Source: Yamagishiella unicocca (Eukaryota; Chlorophyta; Chlorophyceae; Chlamydomonadales; Volvocaceae). From it: a stretch of DNA of 64,000 bases. The first letter of the stretch is position 1. Each line of letters starts with the position of its first letter. The stretch covers positions 434,001 through 498,000 of the forward strand of contig BDSL01000029.1 in the NCBI GenBank assembly GCA_003116995.1, written 5' to 3'. The notes under the pieces are model-generated. The model had not been told where the DNA came from and did not search any database. It saw only the letters and a list, made by a program, of their open reading frames with translations. Of the stretch, positions 45,587 to 56,905 are shown one piece after another. Made by a program: the position numbers and the translations under genes.

Positions 45587-48500
45587 ATGGCGCCGAGGAA
45601 GCAGCATAATAAATCCGCGGCTTCAACAAATTCGGCTGGGCCGGATCTCTATGCGGAGCTGGGATTGGCGCGAAATGCGAGCGTCGACGATGTCAAGCGG
45701 GCATACCGGCGCCTTGCCTTGCAATGCCATCCCGACAAGTGTCCAGGCGATGAAGCAGCAAATGATCGGTTCCAGCGCATTAGTATGGCGTACAGCGTGC
45801 TATCTGATGAGCAGAAGCGGAGGTACTACGAACAGACTGGCACCACAGACGGCCTTGATATCAGTCCGGACGAGTTTATGGACATGTTCCAATCCCTGCT
45901 GCTGGAGATAATTGGCGGGGCCGACATGATCCGGGTAGGACTGGGCCCCCGCCTGCGCCTGCCTCCAATGGCACCCAGGAACTAATGCCCTTGACTCTGG
46001 CCCTGCTCCACGTCGCATTCTCAGGACATGTTGTCATGCTTCACGCCCAGGGAGCTAGCTCGCCTGCCGCCATTTCCATTCCCACAGGAGCTCTTTCCCG
46101 AAGGTGCGTGCGGTGCCGCGCAGGGCGATGGTGCCGCTCCGCTCGCCGTCGCGCGTCACCCGAGTGGTGCTGCACCATGCGGCATAACCTCTCCCCCCCC
46201 CCCACGTCTCCACCCCTCTGCAGGTACCTTCCCTCCGGGGCTGCGCTTCAGCAGCAAGGGCCTGAAGGGCATGCCGCCGCAGGTGGGGCCGCGGGGCCGC
46301 CATGCACGCCAGGCGTAGGGGTGGGAGTGAACCGGTCAACGGTCAACGGAAGAGCGCAACGGAAGACGAGGAATACTGAAAGGGGTGGGGTTTGAGAGGA
46401 AACCCGGAGTTTGGAGGGGAGGGATGGGGGGGGGCGGGATTGTGAGGGTCCCGAACTTTTGCGGCCTTGCAGCCAGAGGCAGGGGTGCAGGTTATTGCAG
46501 ACGGCGCTCCCCCACTGGCCGCATCCCCCCACTGACCGCACCCCCTTCCTTCACCTTCCTCGCTCAACCCCCCACCCCCCAGGTGGAGGAGCTCGTCCAG
46601 AACGGCGACCTGCACGCCATGTTCTCCGCCATGTCGGCGTCCGGCTCACCGAGCAGCGGCGGCAGGAAGGGCGGAAAGGGCGGAGGCGGAGGGCCCCAGA
46701 AGCAGCAGCAGCAGCAGCAGGCGGGCAGCTCCCGGCGCGGGCTCTTCAGCGCCGGCGCGGGGAGCTCCACAGCCGGCGGACTGTACGGCCATTTGTACGG
46801 CGGCCCGGGCATCGACGATGACGATTTCGGCAGCAGCGGCAGCAGCAGCGATTGGACGGACGTGTCTGGGGACGAGCTCGAGGCGCTGTGGGGGCAGCAG
46901 CCGCACGCGGCCCTGCAGCCGCCTGCTGAGACCCCGGCCGGCAGCCAGGAGCTCCCGACACCGCCGCTGCCGCAGCCGCAGCCGCCCAAGCCGCAGACTC
47001 CTGGGGCAGCGGGCGGGGGTAACCTGGGGGGGTCCGCAGCGGGGGAGTCGGCAGCGCAGCTGCCATTGACGCCGCCGCTGCCGCAGCAGGTCTGTCAGCA
47101 GCAGCAGCAGCCTCAACCGCAGCCGCAGCCGCAGCAGCAGCCGCAGCAGCAGCCGCAGCCTCAACCGCAGCCGCAGCAGCAGCCGCAGCAGCAGCAGCAG
47201 CCTCAGCAGCAGCCTCAACCGCAGCCGCAGCCGCAGCAGCAGCCGCAGCAGCAGCAGCAGCAGCAGCCGCAGCAGCAGCAGCAGCCGCAGCAGCAGCAGC
47301 AGCAGCAGCCGCAGCAGCAGCCGCAGCAGCAGCCGCAGCAGCAGCAGCCGCAGCAGCAGCCGCAGCCTGAGGCGCCCCAGCTGCGGCAGGCGCTGGTCCG
47401 CGACTGGATCATGGCAGCTCGCAGCGGCGACGTGGGTGTGCTGTCGGGGCTGCTGGCGGTGGAGCCCCGGCTGCTGGGGTGCAGGGGCACGGGCATGGGG
47501 CACACGGCGCTGCACTGGTGCGCGGCCAAGGGCAGCGTGGAGGGAGTGGAGTGGCTGCTGCAGCAAGGTGGGGCGGGGAGCTGGGGAAGGGGGGGGAGGG
47601 GAAGGGTGGGGCCGGGGGGGGAGGGGAAGGGTGGGGCCGGGGGGGGAGGCGAAGGGTGGGGCCGGGGAGGGGGGGGAGGGGAAGGGGGGGGCCGGGGGGG
47701 GGGAGGGAAAGGGTGGGGCCGGGGATGGGGGAAGGGGAAGGGTGGGGCCGGGGAGGGGGGGAGGGAAAGGGTGGGGCCGGGGATGGGGGAAGGGGAAGGG
47801 TGGGGCCGGGGGGGAGAGGGGAAGGGTGGGGCCGGGGAGGGGGGGAGGGAAAGGGTGGGGCCGGGGAGGGGGGAAGGGGAAGGGTGGGGCCGGGGAGGGG
47901 GTAAGGGGAAGGGTGGGGTCAGGCGCTGCGGCTGGGATGAGCCGGGGCTGCCCCCACTGCACAGCCGCCCTCGATTGCCCTCCAGGGGGGGCCAGCAGGC
48001 GCCGACAGCCCCTCATGCAGCAGGCAAGCGAGAACAGCGTCGGCACGAATCCATTCGGGCTGCACATCCGGCCCCAACTCGCCACCCCCCCCCGGCGGCC
48101 GGCTGCCCTCCTGCTGCCGCCTCTCCAGGTCTGGACATCAACGTGCGGAATGACGACGGAGCGACCCCGCTGCACGCGGCAGCTCGCAACGGCCGCCTGG
48201 AGGTGCGCGCACCGCACTTGTGTGGGTGTGGGTGTGTGTGTGTGTGGGGGGGGGGTACGAGAGGGAACCCGGAGGTCGACACTGAAACGTAGAACCGAGA
48301 AGGAAACTTGCTAAAAATAAACAAAAAAAGAAAATGTAAAGTTTCAAAGCCTTTAGGGTTACAAAGAACGGGTTGGGAGGCTTGCCGCGCACCCTCCCCT
48401 TTTGTCCGGGAGGAAGACGGGAGCTAGGGACCCCCTGCTGCGCCATCGCATTCCTAACTGCGCCTCCTGCCCACCCGCAGGCGGTTGAGGCACTGCTGGC

Positions 48501-51500
48501 TTGGAGGGCTGTCCGCAGCGGTGGGGCGCCGCCTGACAGGAGCCCCACTGCCGCCACGGGCACAACCGCGGCTACCGGAGCAGCCGCCAGCGGCAGTAGC
48601 TGCAGCCGGCCCCCCTATGTGTGCGACCTGGCAGCGGTGGATGGTGAGGGGCGTACGGCGCTGCAGCTGGCGCTAGACTACCGGCAGCTGCAGGTGGCGG
48701 AGCTGCTGCGGGGGGCGGGGCGGGGGGCGGGGATGGAGCAGGAGGGAGAGGACGAGGGTTGGGCGGCTGCGGCTGCGGCTGCTGCGGCGGCGGGAGGGTC
48801 CCCCGATTCGTCGTCGTCGTCGTCGCCGGCGGCGGCGGTGGCGGCGCCGTCTGCAGCTACAGCCGCAGCGGACCTGCCTGCGCTGTCGCCTACTCCGCTG
48901 CTAGGGACAGCGGTGCCGGCTGCAGGGCGGCAGTCAGGGGCGGGTGACCTGGGCGCCGCCGGCAGGGAGTCAGCCCCCGCTGCAGGAACCGAGCCCGCAG
49001 CGGCGGCTGCGGCTGCGGCGGCGGCGGCGGCGGCGCTAGCCCTGGGGGTTGTCAGCAGCGGCAACGGGTCGCCTCCTGCCGCGCAGAAACCAGCTCCGGA
49101 GGCCCGCGTGGGAAGTCCTGTCCCGGACCCCCCTGGACCGCACGCGTGCCCAGGCGGCACTAACCCTGGCCTGGACCGTGTCGCGTCATGGTCGCCACAC
49201 GGGGAGCGCAGCGGGGATGGCGGCACCAAGTCCAGTGGTGCCAGCGGCGACGGGGGCGGTGCTACCCCGGGGAGTGGCGAGGCCGGGGGGGTGGGGCTGG
49301 TGGAGGAGCGTACACAGGATGTGGGGAGTGACGATCCTCTCGAAGGGGGCAGCCAACAGGCCCCGGGGGCAGGCGAGGAGGCGGCAGCGGGTCCAAGCGA
49401 ACAGCCGCCGCCAGCCGCGGCGGAGTTGCGGCCCCCGCCGTCCCCGCTGCTGCCCCCACCCGCTGGCGCCCAGGTCGGTGTCAGTGGTGCGGTGTCGGGT
49501 GAAGCCACCGGGGCTGGTGCGGACGACAGCGGCGGCACCAGCGGCGGAGAGCGTCGGGGGGGCAGTGGTCGCCAGCAGCCTGGCACGTCGGGGGTGCTGC
49601 TGCAGGAGCAGCAGCCAGCAGGGCAGCCAGCAGGGCAGCCAGCAGGGCAGCCAGCAGGGCAGCCAGCAGGGCAGCCAGCAGGGCAGCCAGCAGGGCAGCC
49701 AGCAGGGCAGCCAGCAGGGCAGCCAGCAGGGCAGCCAGCAGGGCAGCCAGCAGGGCAGCCAGCAGGGCAGCCAGCAGGCCAGCCACAGCCGGCACCTCAG
49801 GCCCAGCCAGCGGGGCGGTCGGACCCTCAGTCGCGGCGGGGGCCCTTGACTCCGGAGGAGAAGGCGGCGAGGAGGGCGGCGCTGGTGGCGGCGGATGCGG
49901 CGGCGGAGCGGGAGGAGGCGCGGAGGGACGCAGAGAAGTGGGTATGGGGGGTGGGGGCGAGAAGGCCCGGTGACGGGGGGTGTCTCGGGGGAAGAGCGAG
50001 GAAGCCCGTGGACACGAGGCAGGGGAAAGACGGTATTTTGGAGGGACCGGCAAAGGATCGGCAAAGCGGTCGGGGACGGAGGGGCGTGGGTTTCGAGGAA
50101 GACCCGTGGGCAGGGGAAGGGGAAGGAGGCACTTGGCGGGAGCACGAGTAGGGGGCCGAGCTTGTCTGTAGGTGCATGGCGGATCTCGGCGGCTGTCAGG
50201 GAGGCTGCAGGGCGCCTGCCTCACCGCTGCTGATCACCGACTCTTTTCATACCGTCGCTTACGACTCCACCTGCGAGCCACAGCCGCGAAGGGCTGCTCA
50301 GCGCGTGGGTGTCCCCTGCGCCCCTGAAGCCCTACTCGCCTCACCCCCCCCCCCCGATCCACGGGTCTTCCTCGAACCCCCCTGATGCGCCAAAACGTCT
50401 GTCCTAAACGGTTTTTCTTGGCATCCACGGGTCTTCCTCGAACCCCGACGCGCCAGCTATCCTATCCATGTCGCGTAACCGGTTTTTATGCCACTCCCTC
50501 CCCTCCACGTCTGTTCTAAACGGTTTTTTCTGGCATCCACGGGTCTTCCTCGAACCCTCCAGGACCGCCCTGGCTGAGTCCGCCGCAGCCGCCGCGGGTC
50601 TCCGCAGTCGCGCGGAGGGGCGCACCTGGCTGGAGGCGGCGAGGCAGGGCGAGCTGGCGGCGCTGCAGCGGATGCTGGCGGCCAACCCGCGGCTGCTGGG
50701 GTACCAGGTAGGGGGTTCGAGGGAAACCCGTGGATGTCCGAAAAAACGTTTAAAACAGAAGTTTTGAGATGCATGCTGGAGAACTGGGTTGGGGATACGA
50801 AAGCCGAAGGTCGTAATAGGACCTTTGGCGGCTAAGCTATATCGGCTACGGCGAGACGCACGGGAGCGAGGACCCCACGCGACGCACGTAAAGTTTTCGC
50901 AGAATCGGTTTTGGGCGCTAGTAGGAGAACTGTGGGAGTTGGGGCGCTATGAAAGAGCGGCCATCGCGGTCCGGTCCCAGTCCCGGTCCTAGTCGGAGGC
51001 CCCGGCCCGACCCGCCCGAATACCGACCAGATGTGTGAGGAAGCTGTCATTACCAGAGGAGGTCCGCGGTCGTCCAGGAGAGCAGGCCGAAGCCGCGCCG
51101 CGCCGCCATGGGGGACGCGAAAGCCCAGACGCAGGTCCCGACGCCCGCAGACAAGAACGCAACGACTAGCAAAAAACTACCAGAACAGAGGCCCAACCCA
51201 GTGGCGGAACTCACCTGGCCAGGGCCCAGAGCGGGTGGGGAAAGCGGTAGACGCGAAGCATGCGGGCAGGGGGCAGCAGGGGGCGTTAGAAACAATATCC
51301 AGGCGCTAAGCGTGTGGACAGGGGTCAAAGCAACGAAGAGGCCCCAGCGGCGCGGCGAAAGAGGCGGAGTCAGGAAAGGTGAGGACGGATATACGGGGAG
51401 TCGGGTACGACGCGGGCTGGTACGGCGGCGTACGGCGTTGGACGGCGGAGGCCTGTACGACGGAAGGAGGAAGTGAGAAAATATGGGGCGTGAAGATGCG

Positions 51501-54500
51501 GGACAGGTGGCAAGGCTAGCAGACGAGGAGACGTGAGGCAGTGCGCGGTCCGGGCTGGTCGGATCCCCACAGCACTGCCACAGCGAGGACGGCGCCGCCA
51601 CAATGCGGCGCCGGCGGCGAGGGACTCGTGGGAGAGCGGCGGTCCAGGCGGGGGAGGGGGAGAGGGGGCTGTGGGAGGAGACAGAGTGCGAATGGCGGGT
51701 GCGCGGGTGGGCAGAGGGGCGGGGGGGGAAAGCGGAGAGAGAGGCGGCGGGAACTGTTTCCTAGGAGTGTTTCGGTCGCGGCTGGCGGGGTGTTGGGGGC
51801 GTGGAGGGGGCGGAGGGGCTGGCGTGGGATGAGGTGCGGAGGGGGGGAGGGGGCGCGGAGGGAGGCCGGCGGCGGATTACAAGTGGGGGGTGCAGCGGCG
51901 GCGGGGTGCGGCGGCTGCTGTGGCTGCTGGACGCCGGGGCTGGGTGCTGCGGCTGCTGTGGCTGCTGGACGCCGGGGCTGGGTGCTGCGGCTGCTGTGGC
52001 TGCTGGACGCCGGGGCTGGATGCTGCGGCTGCTGTGGCTGCTGGACGCCGGGGCTGGGTGCTGCGGCTGCTGTGGCTGCTGGACGCCGGGGCCGGCAGGG
52101 AGGTCTGGGGCTGCTGGCTGGCCCGACGAGGTGTGGGCCCCGCCGCTGTCGGGTGCAGCGGCGGTCAGGTAGTGCGGAGCCGGAGGAGTGAGGGCGCGAC
52201 GGGGCGGGGGTGGGGGTGGCCGCCAGGGCGGGGGTGGGGAGAGGGCGGGTGGGGTCATAGGTGGCGGTGGATGTCGGCCAGGAGGTCGACGTCGCCCGCG
52301 CGGCGAGCGTGGTGGTAGAGGAAGGGGGAGGCGGCGACGAGGGTGTGTAGGGTGTGTAGGGTGTGTACCAGGTAGGGGGGGGGGGAGGGTGGCAGGGGGG
52401 CAGGGTTGGAGGGTTTCGAGGAGACCCGTGGATGCGAGAAAAAACGTTTAGGCGGGGGGGAGGGGCGAAGCGGGGGGGGGGCGGAGGGTACGGGGGGAAG
52501 ATTAGGCAGGAGGGGCTGGAAGGGCTGGGCTGGTGTCTCTCTGTCCTTCCACCGCGTCCGTCGGCACACGAGCGACCATGATGGCGCCCGCCTTTCCACC
52601 TCCCACCTCCACCTTTCCACCTCCCACCTCCACCTTTCCACCTCCCACCTCCACCTTTCCACCTCCCACCTCCACCTATCCACCTCCCACCTCCACCTTT
52701 CCACCTCCCACCTCCACCTTTCCACCTCCCACCTCCACCTTTCCACCTCCCACCTCCACCTTTCCACCTCCCACCTCCACCTTTCCACCTCCCACCTCCA
52801 CCTTTCCACCTCCCACCTCCACCTTTCCACCTCCCACCTCCACCTTTCCACCTCCCACCTCCACCTATCCACCTCCCACCTCCACCTTTCCACCTCCCAC
52901 CTCCACCTTTCCACCTCCCACCTCCACCTTTCCACCTCCCACCTCCACCTTTCCACCTCCCACCTCCACCTTTCCACCTCCCACCTCCACCTTTCCACCT
53001 CCCACCTCCACCTTTCCACCTCCCACCTCCGCCAGTTCCCTCCTGTACCCCTTCCTGTCCCCTCCCCCCCCCCCACACACTGACAAGCCGCCCCCACAGG
53101 TGTGCCGGTAGTCAGTCCCAGTGCTCCAACATGCGCCCACAAAATTGGTGTCCGACGACCATGGGCCAACCATCCTGTCCCTGTCGTGTAAAAGGTCTTT
53201 ATGCCACTCTCCCACACACGGCCATGCTCGGTCTCGGTAGAGTTTCGATCCCGAGCGGTGAATTACCCCCCCAACACACACCCCTCCGGCCCCCCCCCCC
53301 GTCCCCGCCGCCCCTCAGGGCCAGGGCACCAACTTCGCCTTCACGCTGCACACCGCGCTGCACTGGGCGGTGGCCAAGAAGCACGCCGCGGTGGCTCGGT
53401 GGCTGCTGCTGCAGGTGGGGCCGGGCAGCAGACGTAGCGCAGTGACCACCACCACCACCACCACCACCAGCAGGGGGTTGCGGTGCTGGCTGGTGATGTG
53501 GCGCTACATGGTGCCTTCTCGAACCAGGAAGCCCTCCCTTACCATTGAGCCCCCAAGCTGTGACCAGCCTCCCCAAACACACACTCGCGCGTTCCCCACC
53601 CTCCCTCCGGGGGAGACCATGCACACCGAAACACTTTTCGGCAAACTATTCGCCGGCGAGTCTCTGCCCTCCGTCTCCCATGTCGTGTAACCGGGTTTCC
53701 TATGTCGGCCCCCCCCCCGCCGGGTCTTCCTCACCCCCCCCCCGCAGGGTGCCGACCCGGACGTCCCCAACGCCTCGGGCGCCACCCCGCTCCACGCCGC
53801 CGCCAGCCAGGGTGCGGACGAGTGCGCGCGGCTGCTGGTGGTGGAGGCGGCGGCGAAGATGGGGGTGAGTGGCGCACCTACCTGGGGCTGAAGCGGGAGG
53901 GTTAGTATAGAAGAATTCCGCGAATAAATCGGGGGGGAGGGTGTACAATAAATCGGCGAATAAATCCGCGGCGGGTTTTAAAGGGAAGGCACTGCTGCCG
54001 CTGCTGCCGCTGCTGCCGCTGACGGAACGACGTCTTTACCATTAGCGCCTCAGCTCCTAGGGGAGCGGCAAGGAAAGGGGAGGGCGTCCTCGGGGAGGGT
54101 GGGGCTGTCCCTGACGACGACTAACCCGACACTCCGTCTCCCCGCCCCCTCCTGCACTCCACCCCCCACCTCGGCCCCCAGCTGCCTGACTCCCAGGGCG
54201 AGACTGCCCGGGACATCCTGCTGCGACGCGATGCTGACGGCGGCAGCTCCGGCCTGCGGCTGGCTTCGGAGCTGGAGCTGCTGGGGCGGGTGGCGGCGCT
54301 GCGGGACGCGCCGGGGGGCAGCACCGAGTGGACACTCAGAGCCATGCGGGGGGTGCTGGCGGCGGCAGGTAGGTTGCAAGGAAAACACGTGTACGAAAGG
54401 AAAATCCGGCGGCAAGTGGGGGGAGCCGTGGGGTGAGCGGGGGGCGTTGATCTTTGGGTTAGCGGACGCCTGAGCAGCATCACGGGTACGCTTGCGCCCA

Positions 54501-55818
54501 GAGCCAGAGCCGCATCCAATCCGCCGGCCCGCGTCCACACCCTTGCTTGCAGCCCGTCGACCCTTACCCGCGAACACCACCACCTTCCCCTTGCCCCAAA
54601 CACCTCACCCCCGCCCACCTCTTCCCACCGACTTCCTCACCCCCGAACACCTCCTCCCACCCACCACCTCACCTCAGGCGTCAACATCGCCGGGCTCCTG
54701 GAGCGGCGGGAGCTTGTGGAGGCCTGCCGTGATCTCATCGCCAAGCACCCCCCGCGGATCACCGCCACCGTTGCCGTGGCTGCTGCTGCCGCTCCGGCGG
54801 CCGCGACCGCCGCGGCCAATTCGCCGGCTGATTCTCCGGCAGCAGCAGCAGCGGCGGCTCGCAACGCCGCTGCCCCTGCGCCCTCCGCTTCTGGAACAAG
54901 CTCCTTCTCTTCCTCCTCGGAGGCAATCGCAGGGGAGGCGGCGGGAGGTGGCGACGGGGCCGGCGGCGGCGGCGGCGGCGGCGATAAGGCCCCCGAGGCG
55001 GCCGCCGCCGGCGCCGACGCGGCCGCTGACGCCGCCAAGCAGCGCGGCAACGAGGCCTTCTCCCGAGCCGACTACACCAAGGCCGTGTCGCACTACACAA
55101 TGGCGCTGCGGCTCTGCTCCTCACCGAATGCCGTACTGTACAGCAACCGGTCCGCGGCGTACAGCGGCATGTCGTACTTTGGCAAGGCGCAGGCGGACGC
55201 TGAGGAGGCCATACGGCTGGACCCCCAGCAGCCCAAGTACCGCTGCAGGCTGGGGGTGAGTGTGTGCGGGGTTGGGGGCGGGGGCAATTACCGGTTACCG
55301 GGGGGGCGGGGGGTGGAGGGGGGAGCTGGCAGCTATGTGGCGGGTGGTGGGGGAGAGGAGGCGGGGGGGTGGCAGCAAAGGAGGGAGGAGGGGCAGCTAC
55401 TTCGAGCTTTCCGGGGGAAGCGGGGTTGTCGTCCAATGCAGCACGAGCATGCGTGCAACGCCACACGCGCATCGGTCTCCTTCTGTGGCCGGCAGGGCCT
55501 TGACGGGGTTGGGGCCACAGCAGCAGCATGTCCCCATCCGCATTCCTGACGGCCGCAAGCCACCCTCTACCCATCCAGCTGCTCAGCCCTCTTCAACCCG
55601 GGTCTCTCCCCCTGCCTCATCGCGCCCGCATCGAGTCCACGGTTCTTTTATGTAAACCCCCCGCGCCCTCCCTGCAGGTGTCGCTGCTGGGACAGCGGCA
55701 GCTTCGCGAGGCGGAAGCCGCATTCTCGACGGCCCTGCAGCTACAACCGTCATACGGAGCTGCCGTACAGGGGTTGGCGGACGTGCGGGCGGCGGTTTCG
55801 CGGAATGGAGCGAGTTGA
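45587..55818 (+). CDS. Fusion protein: J domain, two ankyrin modules, C-terminal TPR domain
   Basis: Twelve exons in phase: 45587-45934, 46025-46103, 46224-46282, 46583-47567, 48129-48202, 48481-49937, 50563-50707, 53319-53414, 53748-53864, 54182-54368, 54678-55255 and 55678-55818; about 1421 aa. J domain at about 19-85 with HPD at 48-50, the motif that stimulates Hsp70 ATPase. A Gln/Pro-rich tract follows (about 333-424). Ankyrin module 1 (about 432-540) starts WIMAARSGDVGVLSGLL, then TALHWCAAKG and GATPLHAAARNG. A long Ala-rich linker contains a 14-fold QPAG repeat (about 893-948). Ankyrin module 2 (about 1010-1120) repeats the pattern: WLEAARQGELAALQRML, TALHWAVAKK, GATPLHAAASQG. The TPR domain (about 1297-1420) has KQRGNEAF, LYSNRSAAY and PKYRCRLG, positions used by carboxylate-clamp TPRs that bind the EEVD tails of Hsp70/Hsp90. 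It is probably a cytosolic co-chaperone. Read-through of all junctions argues for one gene, but the 2.6-kb intron 50708-53318 is where two genes could be wrongly joined. Confidence 0.85.
47092..47370. repeat. CAG/CCG repeat coding for Gln/Pro tract
   Basis: This lies inside exon 4 of the J/ankyrin/TPR gene: mostly CAGCAG and CAGCCG codons coding QQ and QP runs. The length is probably polymorphic between strains. Confidence 0.85.
47570..47930. repeat. G-rich minisatellite in intron 4 of the J/ankyrin/TPR gene
   Basis: About 12 imperfect copies of a unit of roughly 25-32 bp containing GGGGAAGGGTGGGGCCGGGG. It begins directly at the splice donor (GTGGGG at 47568). G-runs on the sense strand could form quadruplexes in the pre-mRNA. 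Confidence 0.88.
49612..49779. repeat. 12-bp coding minisatellite, 14 copies of CAGCCAGCAGGG
   Basis: In exon 6 it encodes 14 Gln-Pro-Ala-Gly units. The copies are identical at the DNA level, so the array expanded or was homogenised recently. 12 is a multiple of 3, which keeps the frame. Confidence 0.93.
50355..50560 (+). mobile_element. Three consecutive truncated tails of the retroposon-like family
   Basis: Three copies of the 3'-end sequence lie at about 50355-50385, 50396-50445 and 50508-50556. Each ends CATCCACGGGTCTTCCTCGAA, and the second and third are preceded by CTGTYCTAAACGGTTTTTCT. They sit in the intron just before the acceptor at 50561-50562. Between them is a piece of another family (GTCGCGTAACCGGTTTTTAT). 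Confidence 0.7.
50714..51533 (-). mobile_element. Retroposon-like element, copy C, full length, inverted
   Basis: About 820 bp in the 2.6-kb intron of the J/ankyrin/TPR gene. It is the reverse complement of copy A with both ends present (TTCGAGGGAAACCCGTGGATG at the left, CTAGCAGACGAGGAGACG at the right). It differs from A by scattered substitutions and small indels, more than A differs from B, so it looks older. It is antisense to the host gene's mobile-element orientation in GWD only by position; it has no coding capacity. Confidence 0.78.
51909..52094. repeat. 38-bp minisatellite in the same intron
   Basis: Close to five copies of a 38-bp unit (GCGGCTGCTGTGGCTGCTGG, then ACGCCGGGGCTGGGTGCT). 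One frame of the first copy reads RLLWLLDAGAG, which resembles an ankyrin helix, but 38 is not a multiple of 3, so the array cannot code as a repeat. Confidence 0.88.
52593..53030. repeat. 21-bp minisatellite, about 21 copies
   Basis: A unit of 21 bp (CCACCTCCCACC plus TCCACCTTT, with rare CCTAT variants at 52678 and 52867) is repeated without interruption. Because 21 is divisible by 3, all six frames give regular artefact peptides. It is intronic: the gene's next acceptor is at 53317-53318. Confidence 0.93.
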
Positions 55819-56174
55819 GCTCTGGGTGGTGAGGTTGTGGGGGAGGGGGTGGACCGAGGAGTTCGTGCATGGCTGGCCGGTGTCGGTGCCATGAGAGGGT
55901 CTGAGGCCGTACAGCACACCTTTTAACCACCGGAATTCCGGTTAGCACCCACGCGGCCAGCAGTTGGACAGCAATCGGCTATCCTAGATGGCGGGAGATG
56001 GCTCTGTCGTGATTTGCGCGGTGCTCCGACGTGCCAGGTCTCCTGGTGCCTTCTGTCTTCACGTGCTGAACAGAGTAGCTCGGCGCCCTGGGGCACCCAA
56101 GCTAGGGCCGCTTTTGTGCCGGAGTCCTAAATAGCCCTTAATTAACTGACCATTGCGCTGCGCTGTACAGACTC

Positions 56175-56179
56175 TGTAA
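56175..56179 (+). terminator. TGTAA polyadenylation signal, J/ankyrin/TPR gene
   Basis: It lies about 357 nt after the TGA stop at 55816-55818. Confidence 0.55.
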
Positions 56180-56905
56180 TACCGGTATCATTCTTGGTAC
56201 CATGTAAAAAGGGTCATGCTCTCCACTAGTCGCACACAGTGGCGTGTACCGGCCCCACGTACGGGCTTCCCGCTCGACCCACGCAGACCGCCCGACCCTA
56301 GGGGTGCAGCTGTATGTACCAAGGACACCGAGTATGTTAGGTTCTCTCCGCCCCTCCCGTACGGCAAGCCGAGGAAGTGATGGCCTGGTCCCGGCCCGGC
56401 TGCCCCTTGCCATCGGGGACTGAATTGCTTCCGCTCCCCCACCCTCCTCAGTTCGCTGTGCCTGCATGCCTGGTCCGCACAGCCGGTGTCGCGGCCTTAG
56501 GCAACACTTGGCCTTGTACACTATTGGGGAACGACACCATGCTATGCGTCATGACATCGTGCCACAGGAGCAACGTGCGTGGAATGAATCCCTACGTGGA
56601 ATACGTCATTGATTTTGGCCGTTGAGTCGTACCGAACGTTCCCCGAAGTTCCTGGGGGCCGGCTCGTCGGTCCAGCCCCCAATACAGAAGCGCGTGGCAG
56701 CAGTAGCAATGCGGCCCTCTTAGCTTGCCCCCACAAACCGTGCACAAACCCCTCACATTTCCTCGCACTCGGAGAGGCACCCGACCGACCGGACCCCGCA
56801 GTTAGTACTATTGAAGACGGTACAGTTTTCAGCTGGGGCTGCGACAGCTGAGTTGCTGTCCTAGCTGTCCCGTCCGTCCTTAGGGGCGGTAGGGGTGTTG
56901 GTGGT

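Noticed and set aside
46646..48217. Leu/Arg-rich minus-strand ORF opposite the Gln/Pro tract
   Set aside because: CAG/CCG repeats read backwards give Leu/Arg/Cys runs; the plus-strand exon is in phase with the J domain and ankyrin exons.
51516..53217. Long regular ORFs across the 21-bp array (WRWEVER and FPPPTST peptides)
   Set aside because: The unit is divisible by three, so all frames stay open. The region is an intron with good donor and acceptor.
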